9,546 bases of DNA from JBAZDV01 sp041669745 (lineage in GTDB: Archaea > Thermoplasmatota > Thermoplasmata > Methanomassiliicoccales > Methanomethylophilaceae). A model generated the notes under the pieces. That model made no database searches, was not told where the DNA came from, and saw only the letters and a list, made by a program, of their open reading frames with translations. Positions 1 through 6,180 of this stretch are shown in pieces (the stretch's first letter is position 1; each line of letters begins with the position of its first letter). A program made the translations under genes and the position numbers. The stretch covers positions 1 through 9,546 of the forward strand of contig JBAYAO010000053.1 of assembly GCA_041669745.1 (NCBI GenBank). The letters are read 5' to 3'.

Positions 1-109
1 CTGAAGCAACATCGGGTGTCGGTAAAAGCTTTTATTGCTGTCGGAAACCCGAATTCTTTCCCTGTCGCCCTTCATAAACGCTTAATATCTGTATTCTAGT
101 CCTTGGTCC
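1..109. other. Left-edge intergenic region, possible start of a divergent gene
   Basis: The 109 bases before nadX hold no gene I can name. On the minus strand an ATG at 75-73 opens a frame that runs without a stop to the window edge (25 codons), and a second in-frame ATG lies at 12-10. An A/T-rich stretch on the minus strand (about 28-38, AATAAAAGC) sits about 22 bases before the second ATG and could be its TATA box. This fits a gene diverging from nadX, but the peptide is too short to recognise. The plus-strand frame 1 is also open from the edge to a TAG at 97-99, so the tail of an upstream plus-strand gene is an alternative. Confidence 0.2.
81..88 (+). promoter_or_regulatory. Putative TATA box of nadX
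   Basis: The octamer CTTAATAT is centred about 25 bases before the nadX ATG. No Shine-Dalgarno sequence lies between them. This is the arrangement expected of an archaeal leaderless transcript, where transcription starts at or next to the start codon. The call rests on composition and spacing only. Confidence 0.4.
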
Positions 110-916
110 ATGCGCATTACAATCGTAGGTTGTGGTTCGATCGGTTCCAAGCTCGCGAAGGCGGCAGACGATATGTCCGAGGTCAAAAGGATATACCTGA
201 TCGATATCAACAGAGATGTCGCTGAGAGAACGGCCAAAGGCCTGAACAAGGCGATTGTGGTCAATTCGGTCGAAGAGGAACTGTATCATTGCGACCTTGT
301 CATCGAGGCGGCTTCCCAGGAAGCGGCCAAGGATATACTCTCCAAGGCGGTCGGTCGCGGAGTGGATATAATGTTGATGTCGGTAGGTGCGCTCGTCGAT
401 GACGGTTTCAGAGCACTCATGTTCGAGAGGGCGAAGAACAACGGATCCAGGATATTCATTCCGTCCGGTGCGGTTTGCGGTACGGACGGACTGCGGGCGG
501 CGGCGAATGATGAGCTCGATTCCGTCGAACTGATATCTACGAAGGGACCGAATTCCCTGGTCAAGGTCAAATACATAGAGGACAAAGGGATCGATGTCCA
601 TGCATTGAAAGAGAAGACGGTAATGTTCAGCGGACCCGCGAGAGAGGCCGTCCAGTTGTTCCCTAAGAATGTAAACGTCGCAGCAACGGTCAGCCTTCTG
701 GGGATAGGGTTCGATAGGACGACGGTTACGATCGTCCTCGATCCGACGTCGAAAAGCAATTCTCACGAACTGGTCGTCAGGGGAAAATTCGGCATGACCA
801 ATTGCCATACATTCAATGTGCCTTCTCCGGAGAATCCGAGAACATCGTACTTGGCATCGCTTTCTGCCATTTCGGCCCTGAAGCGCATAATCAGGAACGA
901 ATGGATCGGTGTATGA
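110..916 (+). CDS. nadX: L-aspartate dehydrogenase (NadX)
   Basis: A 268-residue protein of the aspartate dehydrogenase family. It oxidises L-aspartate with NAD(P)+ to iminoaspartate, which quinolinate synthase (NadA) uses in cytosolic NAD synthesis. The N-terminus is a Rossmann fold with GCGSIG at residues 7-12 and an acidic residue after the second strand (IDINRD, 31-36). The family signature PSGAVCGTDG is at 118-127 and NVNVAATVSLLG at 187-198. H219, in the NSH triplet, is the likely catalytic histidine, and the C-terminal SPENPRTS motif is at 239-246. The length is normal. The ATG at 110 is preferred because the nucleotide-binding strand begins at residue 2 and a TATA-like box lies 25 bases upstream; there is no SD. 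The next gene starts 44 bases downstream on the same strand, so co-transcription is possible. nadA and nadC are not in this window. The main alternative, another NAD-binding oxidoreductase, is unlikely given the C-terminal motifs. Confidence 0.93.
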   Translation: MRITIVGCGSIGSKLAKAADDMSEVKRIYLIDINRDVAERTAKGLNKAIVVNSVEEELYHCDLVIEAASQEAAKDILSKAVGRGVDIMLMSVGALVDDGFRALMFERAKNNGSRIFIPSGAVCGTDGLRAAANDELDSVELISTKGPNSLVKVKYIEDKGIDVHALKEKTVMFSGPAREAVQLFPKNVNVAATVSLLGIGFDRTTVTIVLDPTSKSNSHELVVRGKFGMTNCHTFNVPSPENPRTSYLASLSAISALKRIIRNEWIGV

Positions 917-960
917 GTTAGAACTAAAACTATTTCCATTTGATTACTTTCATCTTAACC

Positions 961-2049
961 ATGCACATTTCCAGGGCAGAACGGCTGTTTTCCAATTCCG
1001 AGGATATGGATGCGATAGTGATCCTGAACGGGGAAGAACCCTTTTTGGACTCTACTTTTTGGTATGTCACGGAGCAATCGTCAGGAACTTTCGAGGGTGC
1101 GATCGCAATAATCACGAGAGATGGAAAACTGCATGTGGTGACCAGCGTACTGGAAGAGGAATCGGCCAAAACGGGCATGGGCGAGGTTCACGTCTATCGT
1201 ACGAAAGATGAACATGACGAATGCATAAAAGATATCCTCAAGGATTCCAAGAAGATAGGCATCAATGTGCATTCGGCGATCTATTCCACGGTTCAGTACC
1301 TCAAGGGTCTCAGAGAAGATATCGAGATCAGGGATGCGACAACCGCGATTGTGAAAACCGTATCCGTCAAGGATGAGAAAGAGATCAAAGCTACGGAGAA
1401 TGCCTGCAGGATCACATCCAAGGTTGCAGGCGAGCTCCCCGACATGATCAGGGAAGACGTTACCGAACGGGAGGTCGCCGCGATGATGGACAACAGGATG
1501 AGGGTGCTCGGCGGGACGGGAAACGCATTCGATACCATCGCGGCATTCGGAAAGAACTCAGCCATGCCCCATCATGCGCCGGGCGAACACAGATTGAGAG
1601 GGGGAGAGGTTGCACTTTTCGACTTCGGTTCGAAATATGAAAGGTACTGTGCCGATCTCACAAGGACGATTTTTCTTGGCGATCCGGGAGAAACACTCAG
1701 GAACGCGTATGGTCTGGTCCTAGAGGCGCAGAGTGCGGGATTGGAGCAGATCCGTGCTGGAGCCAACGCAAAGGATGTGGATCTCGCTGCGAGAAAAGTC
1801 ATAGACGGTTCAAAATTCAAGGGTAGGTTCATACATTCCTTCGGCCATGGTATCGGGATGGACATACACCAGGGCATTTTCGTCTCTCCCAGATCGGACC
1901 AGGTCCTTATGGAGGGAAATATAATCTCGGCGGAGCCCGGCATTTACATACCGGGTCTTGGTGGGATCAGGATAGAGGATACGGTGCTGGTGACCAAGAA
2001 CGGATACAGAAAATTGACGGATTATGATCACGACCTCACGGTGGTATGA
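961..2049 (+). CDS. M24-family Xaa-Pro peptidase (PepQ/PepP-like)
   Basis: A 362-residue cytosolic metallopeptidase of family M24B, expected to cleave Xaa-Pro bonds in short peptides. Residues 1-130 form the variable creatinase-like N-domain and about 140-362 the pita-bread catalytic domain. The five metal ligands of the family are all visible: D221 (DFGSKY), D232 (ADLTRT), H296 (FGHGIGMDIH), E325 (SAEPGIYIPG) and E339 (GIRIED), so a dinuclear metal site should be intact. H205 (MPHHAPG) and H303 are the usual substrate-side histidines. The frame extends to a TTG at 940, but I chose the ATG at 961 because family N-termini begin close to the RLF...MDAIVI segment. No SD is visible. The stop overlaps the tldD start (ATGA at 2046-2049), so the gene is translationally coupled to tldD and tldE; together they look like a peptide-recycling operon. 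Whether the preferred substrate is a dipeptide (PepQ) or a longer peptide (PepP) cannot be told from sequence. Confidence 0.92.
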   Translation: MHISRAERLFSNSEDMDAIVILNGEEPFLDSTFWYVTEQSSGTFEGAIAIITRDGKLHVVTSVLEEESAKTGMGEVHVYRTKDEHDECIKDILKDSKKIGINVHSAIYSTVQYLKGLREDIEIRDATTAIVKTVSVKDEKEIKATENACRITSKVAGELPDMIREDVTEREVAAMMDNRMRVLGGTGNAFDTIAAFGKNSAMPHHAPGEHRLRGGEVALFDFGSKYERYCADLTRTIFLGDPGETLRNAYGLVLEAQSAGLEQIRAGANAKDVDLAARKVIDGSKFKGRFIHSFGHGIGMDIHQGIFVSPRSDQVLMEGNIISAEPGIYIPGLGGIRIEDTVLVTKNGYRKLTDYDHDLTVV

Positions 2050-3422
2050 TGCAAGATATTCTTTTGAAAGCTCTGAACAGGATGGAATCCACGGGGGCGC
2101 AGTTCTGCGATGCCAAAGCCCAGACGGTGAGGACCATGGGTGTCCAATCGATAAACGGGGACATAAGGCAATTGCTCCAGAGGGACACGGGAGGGATATG
2201 TCTGAGGGCCTGGATCGACGGAAGGTGGGGATACGGTACGGTGACATCCTTCGATGAATCCGACATATCGGCCGCAGCTGAAGCCGCAGTGAGGAATGCC
2301 AAGGGGAGTCCGAAAGGAAGACTCAGATTGGAACCAGACACAATCGTCAAAAGTATGAGACCTAACGTCAAAATTCATCCGGATGATGTGGACCTCGAAG
2401 AAAAGATCAAAGCCGTCCTGGATGTCGACAGGGCGCAGGAGGCTGAAAAGGTCCTGAACCGTGTCGGTTCGTATGCAGAGGAGGTCAAGGACAACATCAT
2501 CGTGAATTCTGTCGGATCGATGATAGATTGGCAGGAGGTAAGGACAAGGTTCGGGGCCATGAGCATAGCCTCCGAGGGCCCGAGACTGGAGAGGTATTAC
2601 GACGGTCCGAGCGGAACAGCGGGATACGAGCTCGTAAAGGATTTGGACATCGAACGTATGGGAAGGGAGGTTGCGGAAGAAGCGGTCAGGACACTCAAGG
2701 CAGTGAGACCGCCGTCCGGAAAACTCACAGTCATATCGGATCCGATGATGTCCGGATTACTGGCACATGAGGCGATGGGTCATCCGTCCGAAGCCGATGA
2801 GGTCACGAAAAAGCGTTCTTTCCTTACGGATTGCGTCGGTATGAAGGTTGGGACGGACATAGTGGACATGTTCGACAACGGTCTGGCTAAAGGAGCGTAC
2901 GGCTCATGTCCCTTCGATGACGAAGGTACGCTGGCCTCAAATACCCAGATAATAAAGGACGGTGTCTACGAAGGATACATGCATTCCCTGGAGACCGCTT
3001 CCGAACTCGGATCACGACCTACTGGCAACGGACGTGCGGAGAACTTCGGCAAAAGGGTGTGGGTCAGGATGACCAATACATATTTCGGTCCAGGTGACAG
3101 AACCGTCGAAGACATCATTGCGGATACCAGATACGGGATACTCTGTGACAAGATGTACAACGGAATGGAGGACCCAGTGGGCGGGGGATTCGAGGCAAAA
3201 TGCCTCAGAGGGCATCTCATCGAGAACGGGAGGATAACGGAACTGCTGCAGTCGTTCACGCTCACCGGAAGAGCATTGGAGGTCCTGCAGACAACGGACG
3301 CGGTCTCCAAAGATGTGATACTGGATGGGGGAATGTGCGGCAAGGGAATCGAGGACTGGGTCAATGTCTCTTCCGGCGGTCCGTACATGAGGTCCCGGAT
3401 GATAGTAGGGGGAGGAGAATGA
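2046..3422 (+). CDS. tldD: TldD metalloprotease subunit
   Basis: A 458-residue TldD. In bacteria TldD and TldE form a heterodimeric metalloprotease that digests unfolded peptides, trims microcin B17 and degrades the CcdA antitoxin; TldD carries the active site. The zinc motif HExxxH is HEAMGH at residues 241-246, and the third ligand, the C-terminal cysteine of the MCGKGIEDW motif (C431, matching E. coli Cys454 by context), is present. Further family signatures are GNGRAENFGKRVWVRMTNTYF (from 327, peptide-binding region) and SSGGPYMRSRMIVGG at the C-terminus. The length is typical. The start overlaps the upstream peptidase stop by four bases. A second ATG follows directly at 2049, so the start is uncertain by one codon. 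There is no strong SD, which fits coupling to the upstream gene. The stop overlaps the tldE start in the same way. The protein is expected to be catalytically active in the cytosol. Confidence 0.95.
   Translation: MMQDILLKALNRMESTGAQFCDAKAQTVRTMGVQSINGDIRQLLQRDTGGICLRAWIDGRWGYGTVTSFDESDISAAAEAAVRNAKGSPKGRLRLEPDTIVKSMRPNVKIHPDDVDLEEKIKAVLDVDRAQEAEKVLNRVGSYAEEVKDNIIVNSVGSMIDWQEVRTRFGAMSIASEGPRLERYYDGPSGTAGYELVKDLDIERMGREVAEEAVRTLKAVRPPSGKLTVISDPMMSGLLAHEAMGHPSEADEVTKKRSFLTDCVGMKVGTDIVDMFDNGLAKGAYGSCPFDDEGTLASNTQIIKDGVYEGYMHSLETASELGSRPTGNGRAENFGKRVWVRMTNTYFGPGDRTVEDIIADTRYGILCDKMYNGMEDPVGGGFEAKCLRGHLIENGRITELLQSFTLTGRALEVLQTTDAVSKDVILDGGMCGKGIEDWVNVSSGGPYMRSRMIVGGGE
3411..3417 (+). promoter_or_regulatory. 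Ribosome binding site of tldE
   Basis: GGAGGAG lies at the very end of tldD. From the GGAGG core the gap to the ATG at 3422 is 6 bases, but only 3 bases to the ATG at 3419. The spacing therefore favours 3422 as the tldE start, although the two ATGs are adjacent and both are possible. Confidence 0.6.
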
Positions 3423-4747
3423 TGCAGATGGACAGCATCGCCGATGAGGCATTGAGGTACGGGAAAAAGTTCGACGATTCCGAGGTCTACGTCGTCAGGA
3501 CGGTTTCGAATACCGTGTATGTAGAGAGCACAAAGATCAGCAATGTGGAAACTAAGACAGATTCGGGTCTTTCCTTCCGTATGGCGAAGGATCACAAGCT
3601 GGGAAAAGCCTCTGTGACTCTGAATGGGAAGAGCACTGTCGCAGGCTGCGTCGATATGGCAGAGCGCATAGCAAGCTTCTCTCCATCGAACAGCGGTTTC
3701 AAGGGATATGTAATGCCATCCAGAGCAAAGATCAGTACGTCAGGGATCTGGGATAAAAAAGTGGAGAACATCACCCACGAACAGATGATCGAGATCGTAA
3801 AATCGATAGCTGACAACGTCGAAAAGGATGTTGTTCTGGGAGGGTTGCTGAGAGTGTCGACGATAGAGGCACTGGTAGCAAACAGCAACGGTGTGCACTC
3901 TGAGCATTCTTCCACTTTGGTCTACGGGCATTTCACGTCGATGGCGAGGAAAGAGCATCCAGGCGAAGGCCAAGAGGCCATTCACGGTACGCAGTTGAGT
4001 ATCGATACAGAGGAAATCGGCAGGTCGCTCTCTCAGAGGGCCGTTTCGGCCGCAAAGGCAAAGCCGTTCAGAGGTTCCAGAAGATTGACCATGATACTTC
4101 CGCCAGGTGAGCTGGGAGATATGCTGATGTCATCTGCCGGTTCTGCACTGAACGGTGAGAATGTGTTCTACGGGCGCAGTCTGTGGCAGGACAAGATCGG
4201 CGAAAAGATCGCATCCGACTCTTTGTCACTGACGGACGATCCAACCGTCGAAGCACCTTTGGCATCTGCATTCGACGATGAGGGTACACCGACGGAGAAG
4301 AGGAAACTGGTGGAGAAAGGTGTCCTCAGATCATATATCCGAGATAGTTTCGTCGGCGAGTCCACTGGAAACGGTATGAGGCGGAGCAGCGTCGATGCTC
4401 AGGGGCTGTACGAACGTTCGATCTCCATAAAACCCATTAACATGGTCGTAACGCCGGGGAAGATGACCAGGGATCAAATCGTAGAACAGACCGACAGCGG
4501 GATATTGATAGATAAATTCGCTTGGCCGGAAGCAGATCCTCTGACCGGAAGATTCGGTCTTGAGGTTCGATGCGGTCACCTGATTGAAAAGGGGAAGATA
4601 GTCGGAACCATAAACAACGCGCTGATGATCGGTAATATGATGGATGCGCTGAGCAACATAGAGAACATAGGCAACGACCAGAAGATCGTCGGTCTCACAA
4701 CGATCCCGACGATGAGTTTCTCCGGAATGGATCTGGTCGGCAATTAG
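3422..4747 (+). CDS. tldE: TldE/PmbA, non-catalytic partner of TldD
   Basis: A 441-residue member of the TldD/PmbA family, the expected partner of the preceding tldD product. It has the family C-terminal domain: PPGELGDMLMSSAGSALNGENVF starts at residue 227, SAFDDEGTPTEKR at 282-294 and ESTGNGMRR at 313-321. Where TldD has HExxxH, this protein has SSAGSALNGEN (237-247). It therefore lacks the zinc site, as TldE proteins do, and should help shape the peptide channel. The open frame continues far upstream inside tldD to 3200, but homology begins only at the segment after MQMD. The GGAGGAG at 3411-3417 is well spaced for the ATG at 3422; 3419 is the alternative and would give ATGA coupling exactly like the previous junction. 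The stop is TAG (4745-4747) and overlaps the stop of the convergent gene. Confidence in family and role is high; the exact start is uncertain by one codon. Confidence 0.94.
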   Translation: MQMDSIADEALRYGKKFDDSEVYVVRTVSNTVYVESTKISNVETKTDSGLSFRMAKDHKLGKASVTLNGKSTVAGCVDMAERIASFSPSNSGFKGYVMPSRAKISTSGIWDKKVENITHEQMIEIVKSIADNVEKDVVLGGLLRVSTIEALVANSNGVHSEHSSTLVYGHFTSMARKEHPGEGQEAIHGTQLSIDTEEIGRSLSQRAVSAAKAKPFRGSRRLTMILPPGELGDMLMSSAGSALNGENVFYGRSLWQDKIGEKIASDSLSLTDDPTVEAPLASAFDDEGTPTEKRKLVEKGVLRSYIRDSFVGESTGNGMRRSSVDAQGLYERSISIKPINMVVTPGKMTRDQIVEQTDSGILIDKFAWPEADPLTGRFGLEVRCGHLIEKGKIVGTINNALMIGNMMDALSNIENIGNDQKIVGLTTIPTMSFSGMDLVGN

Positions 4748-5121
4748 AACGTCTTCTCGATGGTGATCTTCATGCGATCGCCGGCATTTTCCAATGCGGA
4801 AAAATCACCCGTGAGCCGTCCTATCTTCACAACGGGGTACGGCGAGACCGGTTCACCGTCGTCACCGCTCAGGGGGGTTGGTCCGAAGAACAGGCACATT
4901 GCGTCGGCTTTCGGCCAATACGCAATGTCGCCCGTCTCCATTTTTGTGGTTTGTTCGCCCTTCTTGTCGCAATCAATCGGATACTCGAAGAATATCTCCG
5001 AGCCCAGCATGTTGATGTCCGCGGTAAAGGGCAGTGAAAGCCAAACGGCATTCGATATGTCAGACTGATCCAGTTCGCCGGTGAAGTTTCCGTTCCTCGT
5101 CTTGATCAGTATCTTGCTCAT
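4744..5121 (-). CDS. Cyclophilin-like-fold protein (PF04126/DUF369, TM1367-like)
   Basis: A 125-residue cytosolic protein without signal peptide or membrane segment. The pattern of a short beta-rich N-terminus (KILIKTRNGNF), then LPFTADINMLGSEIFFEYPI (31-50), GDIAYWP (64-70) and LFFGPTPLS (77-85) matches, from memory, the small cyclophilin-like family whose structural example is Thermotoga TM1367. The fold resembles cyclophilin, but prolyl isomerase activity has not been established for the family as far as I know, so no function is assigned. I start at the ATG at 5121 (MSKILIK). The frame is open to 5169, but that extension lies inside ilvC and is hydrophilic filler. The gene begins four bases after the ilvC stop, so it is co-transcribed with ilvC, yet it has no evident SD. 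Its TAA stop (4746-4744 on the minus strand) overlaps the TAG of tldE. The neighbour suggests, but does not show, a link to branched-chain amino acid synthesis. Confidence 0.82.
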   Translation of the reverse strand: MSKILIKTRNGNFTGELDQSDISNAVWLSLPFTADINMLGSEIFFEYPIDCDKKGEQTTKMETGDIAYWPKADAMCLFFGPTPLSGDDGEPVSPYPVVKIGRLTGDFSALENAGDRMKITIEKTF

Positions 5122-5125
5122 GTCG

Positions 5126-6115
5126 TCACTGTTTCTTTTTTTCGAAGAGCGATCTGATCTCCCTTCCAACGACCTCGATCTGAGATTCAGATTCTGACTT
5201 CTCCATTTTCTTCATCTCCTTAAGGCCGTTCTTCCATTCCTTGCGCCATTCAGTCTTGAATTCACCGGATTCTATATCGTCGAGGACGGATCTCATTCCC
5301 TTTTTTGATTCCTCGGTTATCACTCTGTCTCTTCTGGTGAATCCGCCGTACTCGGCTGTGTTGGACACAACGTTCCACATTCTTTCCAAGCCGCCGGTAT
5401 TGATGAGATCGGTGATCAGTTTTGTCTCATGGAGCACTTCGAAATAAGCCATCTCAGGAGGGTAACCTGCATCGACCAATGTCTGGAAACCGGCTTTTAT
5501 CATCGCGGTCTGTCCGCCGCAGAGAACGGCCTGTTCTCCGAAGAGGTCGGTCTTGGTCTCGTTGTCGAACGTGGTCTCGAACACACCTGCACGAGTGGCA
5601 CCGAGGCCCTTCGCGAGCGCAAGTGCGATTTTCTTCGCATTTCCTGTTGCATCCTGATGTACGCAGACCAATGCCGGAACTCCGAAACCCTCAAGGAAGA
5701 CGATCCTTTCCATATCACCCGGCGCCTTGGGCGCCATCATGATGACATCGGCGTCCTTCGGCGGTTCGATCAGCTTGTACGTGATCGCGAATCCGTGTGC
5801 GAACTCAAGGGCCGCACCCTTCTTGAGGTTAGGAGCGACCATATCTCTGTAGACATCCGGCTGTACCTCGTCCGGAAGGAGCATCAGGACCACATCCGCG
5901 CCTTTCACCGCATCGGGGATCTCGGCTACCTTGAGGCCGTCCTCCTTGGCTTTCTTCCAGGATTTTCCGTCCTTTCTCACTCCCACAGTGACATTCAGTC
6001 CGGAATCGTGGAAGCAGAGTGCCTGGGCCCTTCCCTGTGCACCGTAGCCTAAGACTGAAATCTTCTTATCTTTGAGAACGTTGATATCAACGTCCGAATC
6101 GTGGTAGATACGCAT
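5126..6115 (-). CDS. ilvC: Ketol-acid reductoisomerase, class I
   Basis: A 329-residue class I (short) enzyme. It isomerises and reduces acetolactate or acetohydroxybutyrate to the dihydroxy acid, the second step of valine and isoleucine synthesis, using Mg2+ and NAD(P)H. The N-terminal Rossmann domain has GYGAQG at 23-28. The cofactor loop VRKDGKSW (46-53) ends in Ser, which in this family usually goes with NADPH preference (inference). The C-terminal knotted domain has the metal ligands D190 and E194 (TDLFGEQ) and E226 and E230 (FEVLHE), plus the active-site H107 (FAHGF) and SNTAEYG at 251-257. One oddity is APKAPGD at 128-134, where many class I enzymes have PKGPGH. The ATG at 6115 has an SD 7 bases upstream. 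The gene lies 65 bases after ilvB and four bases before the cyclophilin-like gene. The C-terminal tail from about 288 is rich in Lys and Glu. The assignment is firm. Confidence 0.97.
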   Translation of the reverse strand: MRIYHDSDVDINVLKDKKISVLGYGAQGRAQALCFHDSGLNVTVGVRKDGKSWKKAKEDGLKVAEIPDAVKGADVVLMLLPDEVQPDVYRDMVAPNLKKGAALEFAHGFAITYKLIEPPKDADVIMMAPKAPGDMERIVFLEGFGVPALVCVHQDATGNAKKIALALAKGLGATRAGVFETTFDNETKTDLFGEQAVLCGGQTAMIKAGFQTLVDAGYPPEMAYFEVLHETKLITDLINTGGLERMWNVVSNTAEYGGFTRRDRVITEESKKGMRSVLDDIESGEFKTEWRKEWKNGLKEMKKMEKSESESQIEVVGREIRSLFEKKKQ

Positions 6116-6122
6116 TCTATTG

Positions 6123-6128
6123 CCTCTC
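6123..6128 (-). promoter_or_regulatory. Ribosome binding site of ilvC
   Basis: On the minus strand GAGAGG ends 7 bases before the ilvC ATG at 6115, a normal spacing for a Shine-Dalgarno pairing. It confirms the chosen start. Confidence 0.55.
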
Positions 6129-6152
6129 TTTGTACGTTAGTCCATTTTCACT

Positions 6153-6160
6153 CTAATATC
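6153..6160 (-). promoter_or_regulatory. Possible internal TATA box for ilvC
   Basis: GATATTAG on the minus strand, in the 65-base gap between ilvB and ilvC, would place transcription start near 6131. That would leave a leader of about 16 bases containing the GAGAGG ribosome binding site. This suggests ilvC and the cyclophilin-like gene may have their own promoter besides readthrough from ilvB. There is no U-run on this strand in the gap that would look like a terminator after ilvB. Confidence 0.3.
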
Positions 6161-6180
6161 TATCTATGGCTTTTTCGGGT

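Noticed and set aside
32..808. Long minus-strand open frame of 258 codons opposite nadX
   Set aside because: It is antisense to a clearly recognisable aspartate dehydrogenase, is rich in Arg and His as shadow frames are, and shows no family motif.
940..960. TTG start of the M24 peptidase seven codons upstream
   Set aside because: The added residues are not family-like, no SD precedes the TTG, and the ATG at 961 fits the usual N-terminus.
3200..3421. Upstream extension of the tldE frame into tldD
   Set aside because: The extension overlaps the conserved C-terminus of TldD in another frame and reads as low-quality Arg/Gly-rich sequence; family homology begins after 3422.
4760..5068. Plus-strand frame of 102 codons after tldE, possible TAG readthrough tail
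   Set aside because: It is the antisense of the cyclophilin-like gene, which has convincing conserved motifs (GDIAYWP, FFGPTP); no independent start signal or family match is seen.
5429..6052. Plus-strand frame of 207 codons opposite ilvC
   Set aside because: It is a shadow of ilvC, with no recognisable motif and no ribosome binding site.
6116..6180. Small ilvN-like gene between ilvB and ilvC
   Set aside because: Only 65 bases are available, far too short for an ACT-domain regulatory subunit, and no fragment of one is visible.
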